Source: Sphingobium sp.
Lineage (GTDB): Bacteria > Pseudomonadota > Alphaproteobacteria > Sphingomonadales > Sphingomonadaceae
Direction of reading: 5' to 3'
Assembly (NCBI GenBank): GCA_035196065.1
Contig: CP136575.1
Span: forward strand, 215,001 to 279,000
Length of the DNA: 64,000 bases
Shown here: positions 1 to 9,362 of the stretch, in pieces
How the letters are laid out: every line of letters starts with the position of its first letter
Position numbering within the stretch: position 1 is the first letter of the stretch
The notes under the pieces: model-generated
Database searches by the model: none
What the model saw: the letters and a program-made list of their open reading frames with translations, nothing else
Told to the model about the DNA's origin: nothing
Program-made: the position numbers and the translations under genes

Positions 1-1212
1 GGAGCGCTGGCGCTGATCCAGCTGCTGGTGGCAGCCCCTCTCGCCGCTGCATATTATCGCGAACCTATCATTGCAGAGATGTTGCGCTGGCAGGCGCTGA
101 TCTATCTTTCGACGCCCTTCCTCATTCTTCCCGAAGCGCTGATGACCCGTGACCTGCAATTCCGGAAGCCGGCGATCATCAATCTGGCGACTGCAGCAGT
201 CGGCGCGGCAGTATCGCTGATTCTCGCTCTGAATGATCAAGGCGTGTGGACGCTGGTCTTCGCACCGATTGCGATGTTCTGGTGCCGGGCCATCCTTCTG
301 ACCGTCTCGACACGTTTTCTGGTGATGCCCAGTTTCGATTTCCGGGGTTCGGGAAATATGTTCGGGTTCGGAATGGCTTTGCTTGCGGCGCAGGCCTTCT
401 TCATCATCCAGAGCCAGTCGGACATCTTTATAGCGGGGCGCCATTTCGACACCCATGACCTAGGCCTATATGCCGAGGCGCTGTTCCTGACCCAATTGTT
501 CGCGGTTAAATTCGTGCCGCCACTCAACGAAGTCGCCTTCCCTGCCTATGCCCGGCTGCAAGATAATCGTCCCGCATTGACCCGCGGTTTTCTCAAGGCA
601 GTTCGGTTGATCATGCTGGTGGCCTGCCCGCTCTATCTCGGCATGGCGATTTCAGCAGGGCCGTTTGTCGAAACGTTGATGGGCCCCAAATGGTTTGAGG
701 CCGCGCCTTTGGTAGCGACACTGGCACTGGCGATGCCTTTTGTGACGCTGCAAATCCTGTTCGCCCCCGCGCTCAATGCTGTGGGGCTGCCGCGCCTGAC
801 GCTGCACCTGACGATTGCCGGCGCGATCATCATGCCCGCCATCTATCTGATCGCTGTTCGTTATGGTGCGCAGGGCCTTGCGACAGGCTGGCTGGTGTCG
901 GTGCCGCTGCTTCTGGCTTTCACCATCTACAAGGCGAAGCCGCATGTGGGCTTCACATACCGGCAATTGGGTGCGGCAATCGCCCCAGGACTTGGCGCTG
1001 CTTTGGTGATGGCTGCCGTCACCTGGACGGCGGACCATATTGTCATGGCCTATGTCTGGCAGGATATGCCCGCACCGCTGCACCTGGCCGCGCTGACGCT
1101 CGCCGGCGGGATCAGCTATGTCGCGCTTCTATGGTACGGATCCCGCGCGACGGCGATGGAGGTGGTCAATCTCCTCATCCGTCGCAAGCCGCCCGAAGCC
1201 GAGACGGCCTGA
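1..1212 (+). CDS. Oligosaccharide flippase (MOP superfamily), 5' truncated
   Basis: This is the C-terminal part of an inner-membrane lipid-linked oligosaccharide flippase or exporter (Wzx/PST branch of the MOP superfamily). The frame is open to the left edge, so the true start lies outside the window; an internal GTG at 28 should not be taken as the start. About 400 residues remain of a usual 450-500, with eight or nine strongly hydrophobic segments. The tail is short and charged (RRKPPEAETA). The glycosyltransferase and methyltransferase genes that follow are convergent to it, so this looks like the end of an exopolysaccharide or LPS cluster. The substrate cannot be told from sequence. Confidence 0.85.
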   Translation, partial: GALALIQLLVAAPLAAAYYREPIIAEMLRWQALIYLSTPFLILPEALMTRDLQFRKPAIINLATAAVGAAVSLILALNDQGVWTLVFAPIAMFWCRAILLTVSTRFLVMPSFDFRGSGNMFGFGMALLAAQAFFIIQSQSDIFIAGRHFDTHDLGLYAEALFLTQLFAVKFVPPLNEVAFPAYARLQDNRPALTRGFLKAVRLIMLVACPLYLGMAISAGPFVETLMGPKWFEAAPLVATLALAMPFVTLQILFAPALNAVGLPRLTLHLTIAGAIIMPAIYLIAVRYGAQGLATGWLVSVPLLLAFTIYKAKPHVGFTYRQLGAAIAPGLGAALVMAAVTWTADHIVMAYVWQDMPAPLHLAALTLAGGISYVALLWYGSRATAMEVVNLLIRRKPPEAETA

Positions 1213-1222
1213 CAGCGAATCA

Positions 1223-2089
1223 TTACGCGCGAATCGAACGCGCCATGCGGCGAAGCGCCAGCCGGTCGAACAGGCTGTGCACCAACCCGCTGCGCGCGCG
1301 CAACGCCGGCAATGCGCTTGGATAAAGATCCGAAAGCCGGGCCGGCAATCCGGATGGCCCTGTGCTACGCATGATCTGACTGATCAGGATATTCTGAAAA
1401 TGGCGCACGCTGTAGCTGATCATCCGCCGATATTGCATCCGCCAGCTTATCGGAGACCAGATACTGACCGGTGCGCAGAAAAAACCCGCACCCTCACAAA
1501 TGACCACGCGCCGATCATCCCAACAGCTTTCATCGGCAAGATTGGTCTTGGCGAGCGCACAAACCAGTCCATCATCGCCAACGACATCGTCTGGCAAGCG
1601 CAACGATGCAGCCTGAAGGCGCGCCAGAAAGTCGCCGCGCAGGGCATATAGATCACCGAACAAGCCATGTTCGCGCCGCATCTGATCGCGATAGGCAGCA
1701 GCCTTCCGGCCATTCATGGGCAGACCTGCCGCGGCAAGGGCGTGCGGATCGGCAGCCAGCGCTGCTGCCAGCGCGCGAATAGAGCCTGGTGCCACCTCTG
1801 CATCGCCATCAACAAAAACATGCACGGCATGGAAGCCGGGCAGTTCATCGTAGAGGATGCGGTTCCAGCTGCGCGCCTTTCCGCCCTCGGCAAAGACATG
1901 CAGCTCAAGATTATCGTGCCTTGCAGCAAAGCCCTGCGCGATTTGCGCGGTGCCGTCAGTCGAGCCGTTGACGACGACGTGGTAGGCAATGTCCTTGTCC
2001 GCCAGCGGCAGGCTGTTCAGGCAGGCGGCGATGCGCGCCTCCTCATTATGCGCCAATATGACGACGCAGATCGCGGCGGTCATGGTCAC
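1223..2089 (-). CDS. Glycosyltransferase family 2
   Basis: This is a 288-residue GT-A fold glycosyltransferase that would transfer a sugar from a nucleotide sugar to a glycan or lipid acceptor at the cytoplasmic membrane face. The N-terminus carries the family 2 signature AHNEE (residues 13-17), then VNGSTDGT (about 40-47) and a DxD-type metal site, VDGDAEV, with DGD at 94-96. The downstream half has the usual length and no obvious membrane segment. Its ATG overlaps the TGA of the upstream methyltransferase (ATGA), so the two are translationally coupled. The context is the flippase at the window edge, so polysaccharide assembly is the likely role. Donor and acceptor are unknown. Confidence 0.85.
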   Translation of the reverse strand: MTMTAAICVVILAHNEEARIAACLNSLPLADKDIAYHVVVNGSTDGTAQIAQGFAARHDNLELHVFAEGGKARSWNRILYDELPGFHAVHVFVDGDAEVAPGSIRALAAALAADPHALAAAGLPMNGRKAAAYRDQMRREHGLFGDLYALRGDFLARLQAASLRLPDDVVGDDGLVCALAKTNLADESCWDDRRVVICEGAGFFCAPVSIWSPISWRMQYRRMISYSVRHFQNILISQIMRSTGPSGLPARLSDLYPSALPALRARSGLVHSLFDRLALRRMARSIRA

Positions 2090-2721
2090 TGTTTCTGCGC
2101 CATCGCCCAGACGGTGACAGGGAAGCGTTCGTCATTGGGCAGGCGGCGTTGCCAACCGGTTCGTGCCCAGCGATGGAAATTCGCCTTCACGGCCGAGGCA
2201 TTGCCCCAGCTACCGGTCACGATTCGCGCCGGATCAAAGCCGGCTTCTTCAAGAAAATGGCTCATCCCCAATTCGGTCCAGCGGCTGCAGTCTGTCGGGA
2301 TCGGGTGATATCGGATCATGAAAGGCGTGATGTTCACAAACCAGCCGCCCGGCCGCAGCATCGAGTGCACATTGCGCGCGGCGCGGTAGGGATAAAGCAG
2401 ATGTTCCCAGACATTGTCGGCGATGACGATGTCGAACTGACGGTCGAGCACATCCTTGCAGATGTCGTGCTGCGGCCAGTTCATTTCGGTAAAGCTGCCC
2501 CATTGCCGCTGACGCCATTTCCAGCCAGCACTGATCTCAAGTGCATCAAGACTTTCGGTACCCAGCGCATCAAGCCAGCGATCGATTTCGCGATAGGCGA
2601 CAGTGCGAGTGACGTGCTGCTTGTCATAGCCGACCGCAGCGGCCAGCTTTTCCAACCCGTTTTTCAGTGCCTGATTCATCGCCATCCTGGAACCGCGCCA
2701 TAATTGCAGCACTGTCCCCAT
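2086..2721 (-). CDS. Class I SAM-dependent methyltransferase
   Basis: This is a small methyltransferase-11 type protein. The motif-I region is atypical (LEISAGWKW rather than a GxGxG loop), but IVIADNVWEHL matches the post-motif II pattern of the family and is followed by MLRPGGWFVNITPF, the usual 'lRPGG' strand. The longest reading gives 211 residues; ATG codons at residues 13 and 15 (MAMNQALKN) are equally possible starts. It overlaps the following glycosyltransferase gene by four bases. A sugar or glycolipid methylating role is inferred only from that neighbour. Confidence 0.8.
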   Translation of the reverse strand: MGTVLQLWRGSRMAMNQALKNGLEKLAAAVGYDKQHVTRTVAYREIDRWLDALGTESLDALEISAGWKWRQRQWGSFTEMNWPQHDICKDVLDRQFDIVIADNVWEHLLYPYRAARNVHSMLRPGGWFVNITPFMIRYHPIPTDCSRWTELGMSHFLEEAGFDPARIVTGSWGNASAVKANFHRWARTGWQRRLPNDERFPVTVWAMAQKQ

Positions 2722-2755
2722 AGCAGATCAGCCGTTTACGTGGCGTAAACTCCGC

Positions 2756-3697
2756 TCAAGCCTTGAGCAATCCGATCTCGATCAACCGTTCCCGAAGATA
2801 ATCGTCGGCAAGGATGGGTTCCGGATAGCGGTTGGGATTATCGGCACTCACGCATTGGGGCAGCGTCGCGATGGGATAGTCACTATTCAGATGTAGGAAG
2901 AAGGGCATCGAATAACGACTATATTTCGCTCGCTCGCCACTGGGGTTGACCACCCGATGGGTGGTTGAGGGCAGCATATGGTTGCACAGCCGCTGCAGCA
3001 TGTCGCCGACATTGATTGCAAGGCCACCTTCCGGGGGCGAGACATCCATCCAGCTGCCATCAGGGCGCAGAATCTGAAGCCCGGCCTCCTCGGCTCCGAG
3101 TAATAGCGTGATGAGATTGATATCCTCATGCGCGCCGGCGCGGATGCAACCTTCAGTATCGCCTTCGATCGGCGGATAGTGGAGCAATCGCAGGATCGAA
3201 TTGCCAACATTGATCTTGTCGGCAAACCAGTCTTCGGGAAGACCAAGATAGATGGCAATATAGGACAGGATGCGCGCGCCAATCCGATCGAAATCGGCAT
3301 AAAGTTGTTCGAACACGGCGCGGAATTCGGGCACGCTTTCCGGCCAGATATTTGTCAACATCTGGCCTGCAAGCGGATGATCGACCGGCATCGTGCGACC
3401 GACATGCCAGAATTCCTTCAGATCATGATGATCTGCACCCTTGGCGATCTCGGTCTTGAATGGGGTATATCCGCGCTGCCCGGCAATTGCCGAATCATAG
3501 CCACGCCGCTTTTCCGATTCGGGCAGGTCGAATAACTCTCTCGACAGCCGCCAAGCATCGCGGGCCAACTGCGGATCAAGGCCATGATCGACGACCTTTG
3601 CAAATCCGTAGGTTTTGAAACTATCGCCGAGCGCTTGCGCAATCGCATTTGCATCGCCCCCGGCGAGTGAAATATCGGGCATGTTTGTCATGGACAT
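2756..3697 (-). CDS. 2-oxoglutarate/Fe(II)-dependent dioxygenase, isopenicillin N synthase-like
   Basis: This is a non-haem iron oxygenase of the IPNS/2OG-FeII family. I start it at the ATG at 3697, which has AAGGA about nine bases upstream; a longer reading to 3754 exists. Counted from 3697, the iron ligands are H190 and D192 (HED motif) and H247 (TTHRVV). The co-substrate motif RYS follows at 261-263. The N-terminal half has the DIOX_N fold pattern (YGFAKVVDHGL). At 313 residues the length is normal. It is transcribed divergently from the EVE-domain gene. The substrate is unknown: close relatives range from flavonoid-type oxygenases to antibiotic enzymes, so no pathway is assigned. Confidence 0.85.
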   Translation of the reverse strand: MSMTNMPDISLAGGDANAIAQALGDSFKTYGFAKVVDHGLDPQLARDAWRLSRELFDLPESEKRRGYDSAIAGQRGYTPFKTEIAKGADHHDLKEFWHVGRTMPVDHPLAGQMLTNIWPESVPEFRAVFEQLYADFDRIGARILSYIAIYLGLPEDWFADKINVGNSILRLLHYPPIEGDTEGCIRAGAHEDINLITLLLGAEEAGLQILRPDGSWMDVSPPEGGLAINVGDMLQRLCNHMLPSTTHRVVNPSGERAKYSRYSMPFFLHLNSDYPIATLPQCVSADNPNRYPEPILADDYLRERLIEIGLLKA

Positions 3698-3771
3698 GCG
3701 AATAGTCCTTGACGATTTGCTGCGCCAGAGAAATTGACCGCGCTCAAAATGCACGCCTGCAAGGAACGAAA

Positions 3772-4191
3772 ATGACCCAACAATTCTGGCTGATGAAATC
3801 CGAACCCGATGTTTACAGCTGGGACGATCTTCTCGCCGAAAAGGAAGGCATGTGGGACGGTGTGCGCAACCATGGCGCCGCTCTGAACCTGAAGGCCATG
3901 AAAAAGGGCGACCTCGCCTTTTTCTACCACAGCAATGTCGGCGTCGAGGTGGTGGGCATCATAGAAATCAGCGAAGAGGCATTTATTGACCCGACTGACG
4001 AGAAAGGCCGGTTCGTTGCCGTGCGGGTAAAGCCGGTCAGGAAACTGGGGACGGCTGTGCCGCTAAAGGCGATCAAGGCCAATCCGAAGCTGGAGCAGAT
4101 GGACCTTGTCCGCCTTTCCCGTCTTTCGGTGGGCAAGGTGCGCCCCGAAGAATGGGCAGAGGTATTGAAGATGGCGGGCGAATCGAGTTGA
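3772..4191 (+). CDS. EVE domain-containing protein
   Basis: This 139-residue protein consists of a single EVE domain (the thymocyte nuclear protein 1/YTH-like PUA fold), which is thought to bind modified bases in DNA or RNA. It opens with the diagnostic WLMKSEPDVYSWDDL and contains WDGVRNHGA and FFYHSNVG. The chosen ATG at 3772 has an AAGGAACGAAA ribosome-binding stretch; the longer frame from 3709 has no family similarity. It is a common stand-alone gene in alphaproteobacteria. Nothing nearby suggests a modification-dependent restriction system, so a housekeeping RNA or base-sensing role is as likely as defence. Confidence 0.9.
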   Translation: MTQQFWLMKSEPDVYSWDDLLAEKEGMWDGVRNHGAALNLKAMKKGDLAFFYHSNVGVEVVGIIEISEEAFIDPTDEKGRFVAVRVKPVRKLGTAVPLKAIKANPKLEQMDLVRLSRLSVGKVRPEEWAEVLKMAGESS

Positions 4192-4245
4192 ATAACCCCG
4201 ATCATCGTCAAAGCCGGTCGGCATAGCGGCTGAGCCAGAGAGCAA

Positions 4246-5103
4246 ATGCCCGTGTCCATCTGTATTCTGACCCCTGCCCCGGACTATTGGGAGGACTGGT
4301 CGCTGCCCAAGGCGCATTATGAGCGGCTACTTGGTCCCGATCTTAGCTTTCGCAGTTGGACCGATACTGGCGATCTTTCAGGCTTCAGCCTTATCCTGCC
4401 GTTGCTCGCCTGGGGTTATCAGCGCAACGTCGCCAGTTGGTATGCACTGCTCGATCGGCTGGAGCGCGAAGCCCTGCCGGTCGCCAATCCGGCAAGGGTA
4501 CTGCGCTGGAATAGCGACAAGGCCTATCTGGCGGAAATGGCGGCAGCAGGCGTGCCGACGGTACCGACGATGATGCGCGAAGCCATGAATGACGCCGCGC
4601 TCGATTCGGCTCGGTCGCTGTTCGGCACCAACCGCCTCGTCATCAAGCCGCCGGTATCGGGCGGTGCGGACGGCACTTTCCTGATCGGCGCATCCGATCC
4701 GCTTCCCGCCGAAGCGGTTGGACGACGGATGCTGATCCAGCCTTACCTGCCGGCAATCGCCGCCGAGGGTGAAATGTCGCTCTTCTTTTTTGGTGGCCGA
4801 TACAGCCATGCGATCAGCAAGCACCCCGCAAATGGCGACTTTCGCGTGCAGGAACAATTTGGCGGCAGCGAACGGCGCATTGATCCGCCCGCCGAAGCGC
4901 TGGCAATGGCGGAAACCGTCTTTGCCGCGACCGAAGAAATAATGGACCATACCCCGCTGACTTACGCTCGGGTAGACATGCTGCGCGACGAGGATGGCAA
5001 CTTTCGGCTGATGGAACTGGAAGCGATCGAGCCAAGCCTGTTCCTGCACTTTGCCGGCGACCAGGGCGCGCTATTAGCCGATGCAGTTCGGGCGCGGAGC
5101 TAA
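4246..5103 (+). CDS. ATP-grasp family protein
   Basis: This is a 285-residue protein with the layout of a RimK/glutathione-synthetase-like ATP-grasp enzyme. The N-terminal segment is short (residues 1-90). The ATP-binding subdomain has RLVIKPPVSGGADGTFLI (around 128-147) and the strand MLIQPYLPAI, and the metal-binding end reads RLMELEAIEPSLFL near residue 255. ATP-grasp enzymes join a carboxylate to an amine or thiol through an acyl phosphate; the substrates here are unknown. It lies 54 bases after the EVE gene and is probably cotranscribed with it. The next gene is convergent. Confidence 0.78.
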   Translation: MPVSICILTPAPDYWEDWSLPKAHYERLLGPDLSFRSWTDTGDLSGFSLILPLLAWGYQRNVASWYALLDRLEREALPVANPARVLRWNSDKAYLAEMAAAGVPTVPTMMREAMNDAALDSARSLFGTNRLVIKPPVSGGADGTFLIGASDPLPAEAVGRRMLIQPYLPAIAAEGEMSLFFFGGRYSHAISKHPANGDFRVQEQFGGSERRIDPPAEALAMAETVFAATEEIMDHTPLTYARVDMLRDEDGNFRLMELEAIEPSLFLHFAGDQGALLADAVRARS

Positions 5104-5111
5104 AATCCGTT

Positions 5112-5798
5112 TCAGCTGGCGCGATAGTCGGCGATCACCTCTCCACAAGCGCTCAATTCTTCCTCATGGCCGACCTCGCGCCAGCTTTCCATGAGGGCCT
5201 CGGCTTCCCAAAGCTGCATCGCGGGGTGCGCGATGATATGGTCGACCCATGCCTGCCCGACCGGGCCGATATCGAGGCCATAGGTGCGCACACGATAGGC
5301 AACAGGGGCGAAGAATGCGTCAACGGCGCTGAAATCTGCCCCGGCAAGCCAAGGCCCGCCAAAATGACCGAGGCCTTCCTCCCACAATTCGCGGATGCGC
5401 GCGACGTCCGCTTTCAACCGATCGGACATCGGCTTGGGTTTTACCCGCACGCCGACATTCATCGTGCAATCATTGCGCAACGCGGAAAAGCCGCTGTGCA
5501 TTTCGCTCGCCGCACATTGCGCCCATGCGCGCGCGTCGGGGTCTTTCGGCCAGACGCCATCACACCGGTCAGCAAGGTATAGCGCGATGCCCATACTGTC
5601 ATGGATGGTGCGGCCTTCGTGCAGCAGAACCGGCACCTGCCCGGTCGGCGAGAAGTCTCTGAACTCCTCATAGTTGTTTGGCTTGGTAAAGGGCACGAAC
5701 CTGTCCTCAAACGCAATACCCAGCGCCCGCATCAGCAGCCAGGGACGCAGGCTCCAGCTGGAATAATTGCGGTTAGCCGTGATCAATACATAGCTCAT
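5112..5798 (-). CDS. Glutathione S-transferase family protein
   Basis: This is a 228-residue cytosolic GST. The N-terminal thioredoxin-like half starts with ANRNYSSWSLRPWLLMRAL, where the Ser/Tyr near residue 12 is the likely glutathione-activating residue. GQVPVLLHEGRTIHDSMGI is the cis-Pro and glutathione gamma-glutamyl binding segment. The C-terminal half is helical and contains the N-capping motif FSAVDAFFAP. The start overlaps the stop of the upstream serine hydrolase by four bases (ATGA). It probably conjugates or reduces small electrophiles; the natural substrate is not evident. Confidence 0.88.
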   Translation of the reverse strand: MSYVLITANRNYSSWSLRPWLLMRALGIAFEDRFVPFTKPNNYEEFRDFSPTGQVPVLLHEGRTIHDSMGIALYLADRCDGVWPKDPDARAWAQCAASEMHSGFSALRNDCTMNVGVRVKPKPMSDRLKADVARIRELWEEGLGHFGGPWLAGADFSAVDAFFAPVAYRVRTYGLDIGPVGQAWVDHIIAHPAMQLWEAEALMESWREVGHEEELSACGEVIADYRAS

Positions 5799-7102
5799 GC
5801 TTTGCCCACTCCCTTGATGCCTTCGGCTGATGCATCGCCTGCGCGCCGCGCACCGATACGCGCCCTTGGCAAACGCCCCGTATCAAGCCAGTTTGAATCG
5901 GCGCGCTGATGATAGGCATCGATCACCGCAAAGGGGATACGGAAAGGCCAACCCCAATTGCTGTTCCACATCGCCACCACGCCCGTGCGGGTTTCAGGTT
6001 CGAAAATCAGTGTCGCCCGATAGCCGTCGACCGAACCCGAATGCCCTTCAAGCCGGTAATCGCCGTAGGCAAAGCTGCGCCAGCCCAGACCATAGGCACC
6101 ATCCTTGTTCGCCTGACGCAGATCGCCCCCATAAAGCCGGCCAGTGGTTACCCGCGGCGCGCGGGCGATGCGCAATACCTTCGCCGGCAGCACGTCCGGC
6201 TGTTCGCCCATCACTGCCTGCAGCCACCTTGCAAAATCGACAATATTGCTATCCACCCCCGCTGCAGCGGGAACCCGCCAATAGTTTTCTTTCAGCGGAC
6301 GGACACTACTGCCACTATGCGGCCGTGCCCAATCCTTGGCCTCCACCAACGGGGCCATGCCGAAACCCGCACTCGCCATACCCAGCGGGCGAAAAAAGGC
6401 GCGACTTGCCACTTCTGCATAGGGCATTCCGGCAGATGCGGTCAGAATCTCTGACGCCGCGTCAAAAGCGATGTTCTGATAGGTATGGCACGTGCCTGGT
6501 TGGCATTGCAGCGGCGCGTTCGCCAGGCTGGTGCGCAACACATCCGGCTGTTCACCGCTTTCCAGCCGCTCGTCATAGGCATTTTTGGTCAAGCCCGTTT
6601 GCTGGGAAAGCAACTGAGCAAAGCTGATTCGCGCCTCCGCACCATCGGGAAGCCGCAGCGATCCGCCCCAGCTTGCAACCGGCCGGTCGAGATCGACCTT
6701 TCCGCTTGTTGCAAGTTTCGCCGCGAGCATCCCGGCAACGGTTTTCGACACCGACGCCCAACGAAAGACCGTGTCGGTCGTTACCGGCGCACCGGTCGAT
6801 CGATCGGCCACGCCATAGGTTCGCACGAAACGCAACTTGCCGTCCTCGACAATCGCGACGGCAAGACCTGCCATTTCGGGCCGCGCCGCGATGTCAGCGA
6901 ATTGCTGGTCGAGCGCGCGATAGTCGATTCGCCCCTCCCACTCCTCTGGCGTATCGGGCAGATCGGCGATCACATGCGCCCATGGCGGCGCAATTGAGGC
7001 AGAGGCGATCTCGCGCGGTTCGGCATCATCCGACCATTGCAGCGCGAGCCAGCCGACAAGAATGACGGCAACGGCGGCAACCCAAATCCGTTTCATCGGC
7101 AC
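5795..7102 (-). CDS. Serine hydrolase, class C beta-lactamase/DD-peptidase family
   Basis: This is a 435-residue penicillin-binding-like serine hydrolase with an N-terminal membrane anchor or signal (about residues 5-22), so it acts in the periplasm. The SxxK motif is SVSK (117-120), the Tyr of the YxN motif is Y207-Q-N209, and an HSG triad stands near the C-terminus (EGHSGSVDGYR). These are the three active-site boxes of Pfam beta-lactamase. Family members include esterases, DD-carboxypeptidases and AmpC-like enzymes; nothing here shows true beta-lactamase activity. It forms a two-gene unit with the GST. Confidence 0.87.
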   Translation of the reverse strand: MPMKRIWVAAVAVILVGWLALQWSDDAEPREIASASIAPPWAHVIADLPDTPEEWEGRIDYRALDQQFADIAARPEMAGLAVAIVEDGKLRFVRTYGVADRSTGAPVTTDTVFRWASVSKTVAGMLAAKLATSGKVDLDRPVASWGGSLRLPDGAEARISFAQLLSQQTGLTKNAYDERLESGEQPDVLRTSLANAPLQCQPGTCHTYQNIAFDAASEILTASAGMPYAEVASRAFFRPLGMASAGFGMAPLVEAKDWARPHSGSSVRPLKENYWRVPAAAGVDSNIVDFARWLQAVMGEQPDVLPAKVLRIARAPRVTTGRLYGGDLRQANKDGAYGLGWRSFAYGDYRLEGHSGSVDGYRATLIFEPETRTGVVAMWNSNWGWPFRIPFAVIDAYHQRADSNWLDTGRLPRARIGARRAGDASAEGIKGVGKA

Positions 7103-7163
7103 ACAGCCGTCAGGCAGTTAGCACCGCCGCAATACCAGCCAGAATGTGCAGCGCTAACAAATA

Positions 7164-7829
7164 TCAAAGGGCAACCTCATAATGGGCGGTGGTGCGCGCC
7201 GAAACATCGTCTGCGGTCACGCCAGGGGCCAGTTCGATCAAGCGGAAGGGCGATGCGTGATCAATACGGTGGAACACGCACAGATCGGTGATCACCATAT
7301 CCACAACGTTGCGGCCGGTAAGTGGCAATGTGCATTGCGGGATGAATTTCGGGCTCCCGTCCTTTGCGCAATGTTCCATCACGACGATGATTTTCTTGAC
7401 GCCTGCGACCAGATCCATCGCGCCGCCCATCCCCTTGATCATTTTCCCCGGTACCATCCAGTTGGCGATATCGCCATTTTCGGCAACCTCCATCGCGCCC
7501 AAAACGGTGAGGTCGATATGACCGCCACGGATCATCGCGAAGGATTGGGCGCTATCAAAATAGGCCGATTGCGGCAATTCGCTGATCGTCTGCTTGCCGG
7601 CATTGATCAGGTCGGGATCGACTTCATCATCATAAGGGAAGGGCCCGATGCCCAGCATTCCGTTTTCAGACTGCAGGGTAACGTCCATTCCGGCAGGGAT
7701 GTGGTTGGCGACCAGCGTCGGAATACCAATGCCGAGATTGACGTAGAAACCGTCCTGTAACTCCTGCGCGGCGCGGGCGGCGATCTGGTCGCGGTTCCAT
7801 CCTGTTGCGATACCGTCATGGCTGGTCAT
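7164..7829 (-). CDS. 3-oxoacid CoA-transferase subunit B
   Basis: This is the beta subunit of a family I CoA-transferase (succinyl-CoA:3-ketoacid or acetoacetate type), which moves CoA between carboxylic acids in ketone-body or short-chain acid metabolism. The catalytic glutamate is E55 in SENGMLG, which forms the glutamyl-CoA thioester. [14 protein letters not shown] and [18 protein letters not shown] are family hallmarks. I place the start at 7829 (221 residues, normal length); the frame stays open upstream to 7994, but that part has no family similarity. It overlaps the upstream exported-protein gene by 14 bases. Its partner subunit A lies on the far side of that gene. Confidence 0.92.
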   Translation of the reverse strand: MTSHDGIATGWNRDQIAARAAQELQDGFYVNLGIGIPTLVANHIPAGMDVTLQSENGMLGIGPFPYDDEVDPDLINAGKQTISELPQSAYFDSAQSFAMIRGGHIDLTVLGAMEVAENGDIANWMVPGKMIKGMGGAMDLVAGVKKIIVVMEHCAKDGSPKFIPQCTLPLTGRNVVDMVITDLCVFHRIDHASPFRLIELAPGVTADDVSARTTAHYEVAL

Positions 7830-8553
7830 TTGGCTGTTCCAATTCTTTTGCTTCGGGAGAGAGTTCAGCATCCGCGACACTTGCTGGATAAGGCAAGAGA
7901 AACCAGCCCCGATCCATCCAAGCCTCCAGCCGGATCGCATAATCGGGATCGCGCAGATAATCGAACAATATGTCGAAATCGGCGCGGCGGTCACCTGCTA
8001 TGGCAAGCACGCAATGCGAGGCGGCAAGGCCAAGCCGCCGATCCTGCTTGGCAGGGCTGGACGCGGCGGGCAACTGGATATCGTCATCGCGAAAGGCCGG
8101 AACCGGACCGCTGCGAAGCGCATCAATATCGCTTTCCAGCATTGCCGGTGTGCGCTGGCTGATCCAGCCAATGGCAATGTCAGCGTCGCGCAGCAGTTGT
8201 AGCAACGTTCCAAAACCTGCAGGCTCACCCTCAATAATCGTATCGCCGGGCGCGGGATCAACGTCGATTAATATAGCGAGCGGCTTTTCGCCGCATTCGA
8301 TCGCCTTGGGCTCGATCAACGAAACACGATCAACCAATATGGCACCGCGCACCGATTGCCCCGCCGCCCGCAAATCTGCCTGTTCAAGCGCATAACGCAC
8401 CAGCGGCAAATAGGGGTGGTTGCTGTTCAATACTGTCAGCCGGGACAGCGCCTCGGCCGGTGCAATTGACGTGAAGGGGCTTTCCTCCGCCTGCACCTGT
8501 GCCGCAGGCAAGAGGATCATGGCAGACAATAAGGTAAGCGCGCCGCGGCGCAT
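7816..8553 (-). CDS. Exported protein of unknown function between CoA-transferase subunits
   Basis: This is a 245-residue protein with a clear Sec signal peptide (residues 1-22, cleavage after QVQA). I do not recognise the family with certainty. The core has a strand-loop [11 protein letters not shown] followed by helical stretches and [13 protein letters not shown], which recalls a HAD-type fold or an exported acid-phosphatase-like protein, but without a complete catalytic DxD set. The C-terminus is acidic. The ATG overlaps the stop of subunit A (TGATG) and the 3' end overlaps subunit B, so all three genes must be cotranscribed. A link to CoA-transferase activity is unlikely because this product is exported. 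Confidence 0.72.
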   Translation of the reverse strand: MRRGALTLLSAMILLPAAQVQAEESPFTSIAPAEALSRLTVLNSNHPYLPLVRYALEQADLRAAGQSVRGAILVDRVSLIEPKAIECGEKPLAILIDVDPAPGDTIIEGEPAGFGTLLQLLRDADIAIGWISQRTPAMLESDIDALRSGPVPAFRDDDIQLPAASSPAKQDRRLGLAASHCVLAIAGDRRADFDILFDYLRDPDYAIRLEAWMDRGWFLLPYPASVADAELSPEAKELEQPNDQP

Positions 8554-9272
8554 CAGGCCAGCTCCCGCTCCCTTGTGGTGCGGAATTCAATCTGCTTGTC
8601 ATAAGGCGCGCCGACAATCACGCGCTGCACATAGACGCCGGGCAGATGGATCGCATCGGGATCAAGGCTGCCAACCGGCACAATTTCTTCAACCTCTACG
8701 ATGCAGACCCGGCCGCAAGTCGCCGCCGGCACATTGAAATTGCGCGCCGTCTTGCGGAAAACGACGTTGCCGCTTTCATCGGCCTTCCAAGCTTTCACCA
8801 GTGCAAGGTCGGCGAAGATACCGCGTTCGAGGATATATTCTTCCGGCCCATTGGGGCCATCGAAAACCTTCACTTCCTTGCCTTCGGCAACTTTGGTGCC
8901 AACGCCGGTTTTGGTGTAAAAGCCGGGGATGCCTGCACCACCGGCGCGCATCCGCTCTGCAAGCGTCCCTTGCGGGCAGAATTCGACCTCCAACTCACCG
9001 TTGAGATATTGCCGTTCGAATTCCTTATTCTCCCCGACATAGGAGGAAATCATCTTTTTCACCTGCCGCGTACGCAACAATTTGCCGATGCCTTCATTAT
9101 CGATACCCGCATTGTTCGAAGCGAAAGTAAGGCCGGTGACGCCGCTGTCGCGTACCGCATCAAGCAAGCGTTCAGGTATACCGCACAGGCCAAAGCCGCC
9201 ACAAGCGATGAGAAGATCGTTTTTGAGCAGGCCGTCCAGCGCGGACTTTGCATCGGGGTAAAGCTTTTTCAT
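8553..9272 (-). CDS. 3-oxoacid CoA-transferase subunit A
   Basis: This is the alpha subunit of the same family I CoA-transferase, 239 residues. The CoA-binding loop GGFGLCG lies at residues 25-31. SSYVGENKEFERQYLNGELE and the stretch RAGGAGIPGFYT are typical of SCOT/AtoD-type alpha subunits. It pairs with subunit B, from which it is separated by the exported-protein gene. The whole unit reads on the minus strand and starts at an ATG at 9272. It would activate acetoacetate or another 3-oxoacid using succinyl-CoA; the exact acid is not resolvable. Confidence 0.92.
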   Translation of the reverse strand: MKKLYPDAKSALDGLLKNDLLIACGGFGLCGIPERLLDAVRDSGVTGLTFASNNAGIDNEGIGKLLRTRQVKKMISSYVGENKEFERQYLNGELEVEFCPQGTLAERMRAGGAGIPGFYTKTGVGTKVAEGKEVKVFDGPNGPEEYILERGIFADLALVKAWKADESGNVVFRKTARNFNVPAATCGRVCIVEVEEIVPVGSLDPDAIHLPGVYVQRVIVGAPYDKQIEFRTTRERELA

Positions 9273-9362
9273 GGATATCCACCCTAGCGGCTGGTGTTTG
9301 GGAGGCCCCAGTCCCTACTTCCAAGCGCCGCGCGCTGCAAGCGCGGCAGTGGTATAACCCCC

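Noticed and set aside
5795-7102. Class C beta-lactamase resistance gene
   Set aside because: The three active-site boxes only place it in the broad serine-hydrolase family; no AmpR-type regulator or AmpC-specific features were seen.
7830-7994. N-terminal extension of CoA-transferase subunit B
   Set aside because: The extra 55 residues lie inside the exported-protein gene and have no CoA-transferase similarity; family proteins start near 7829.
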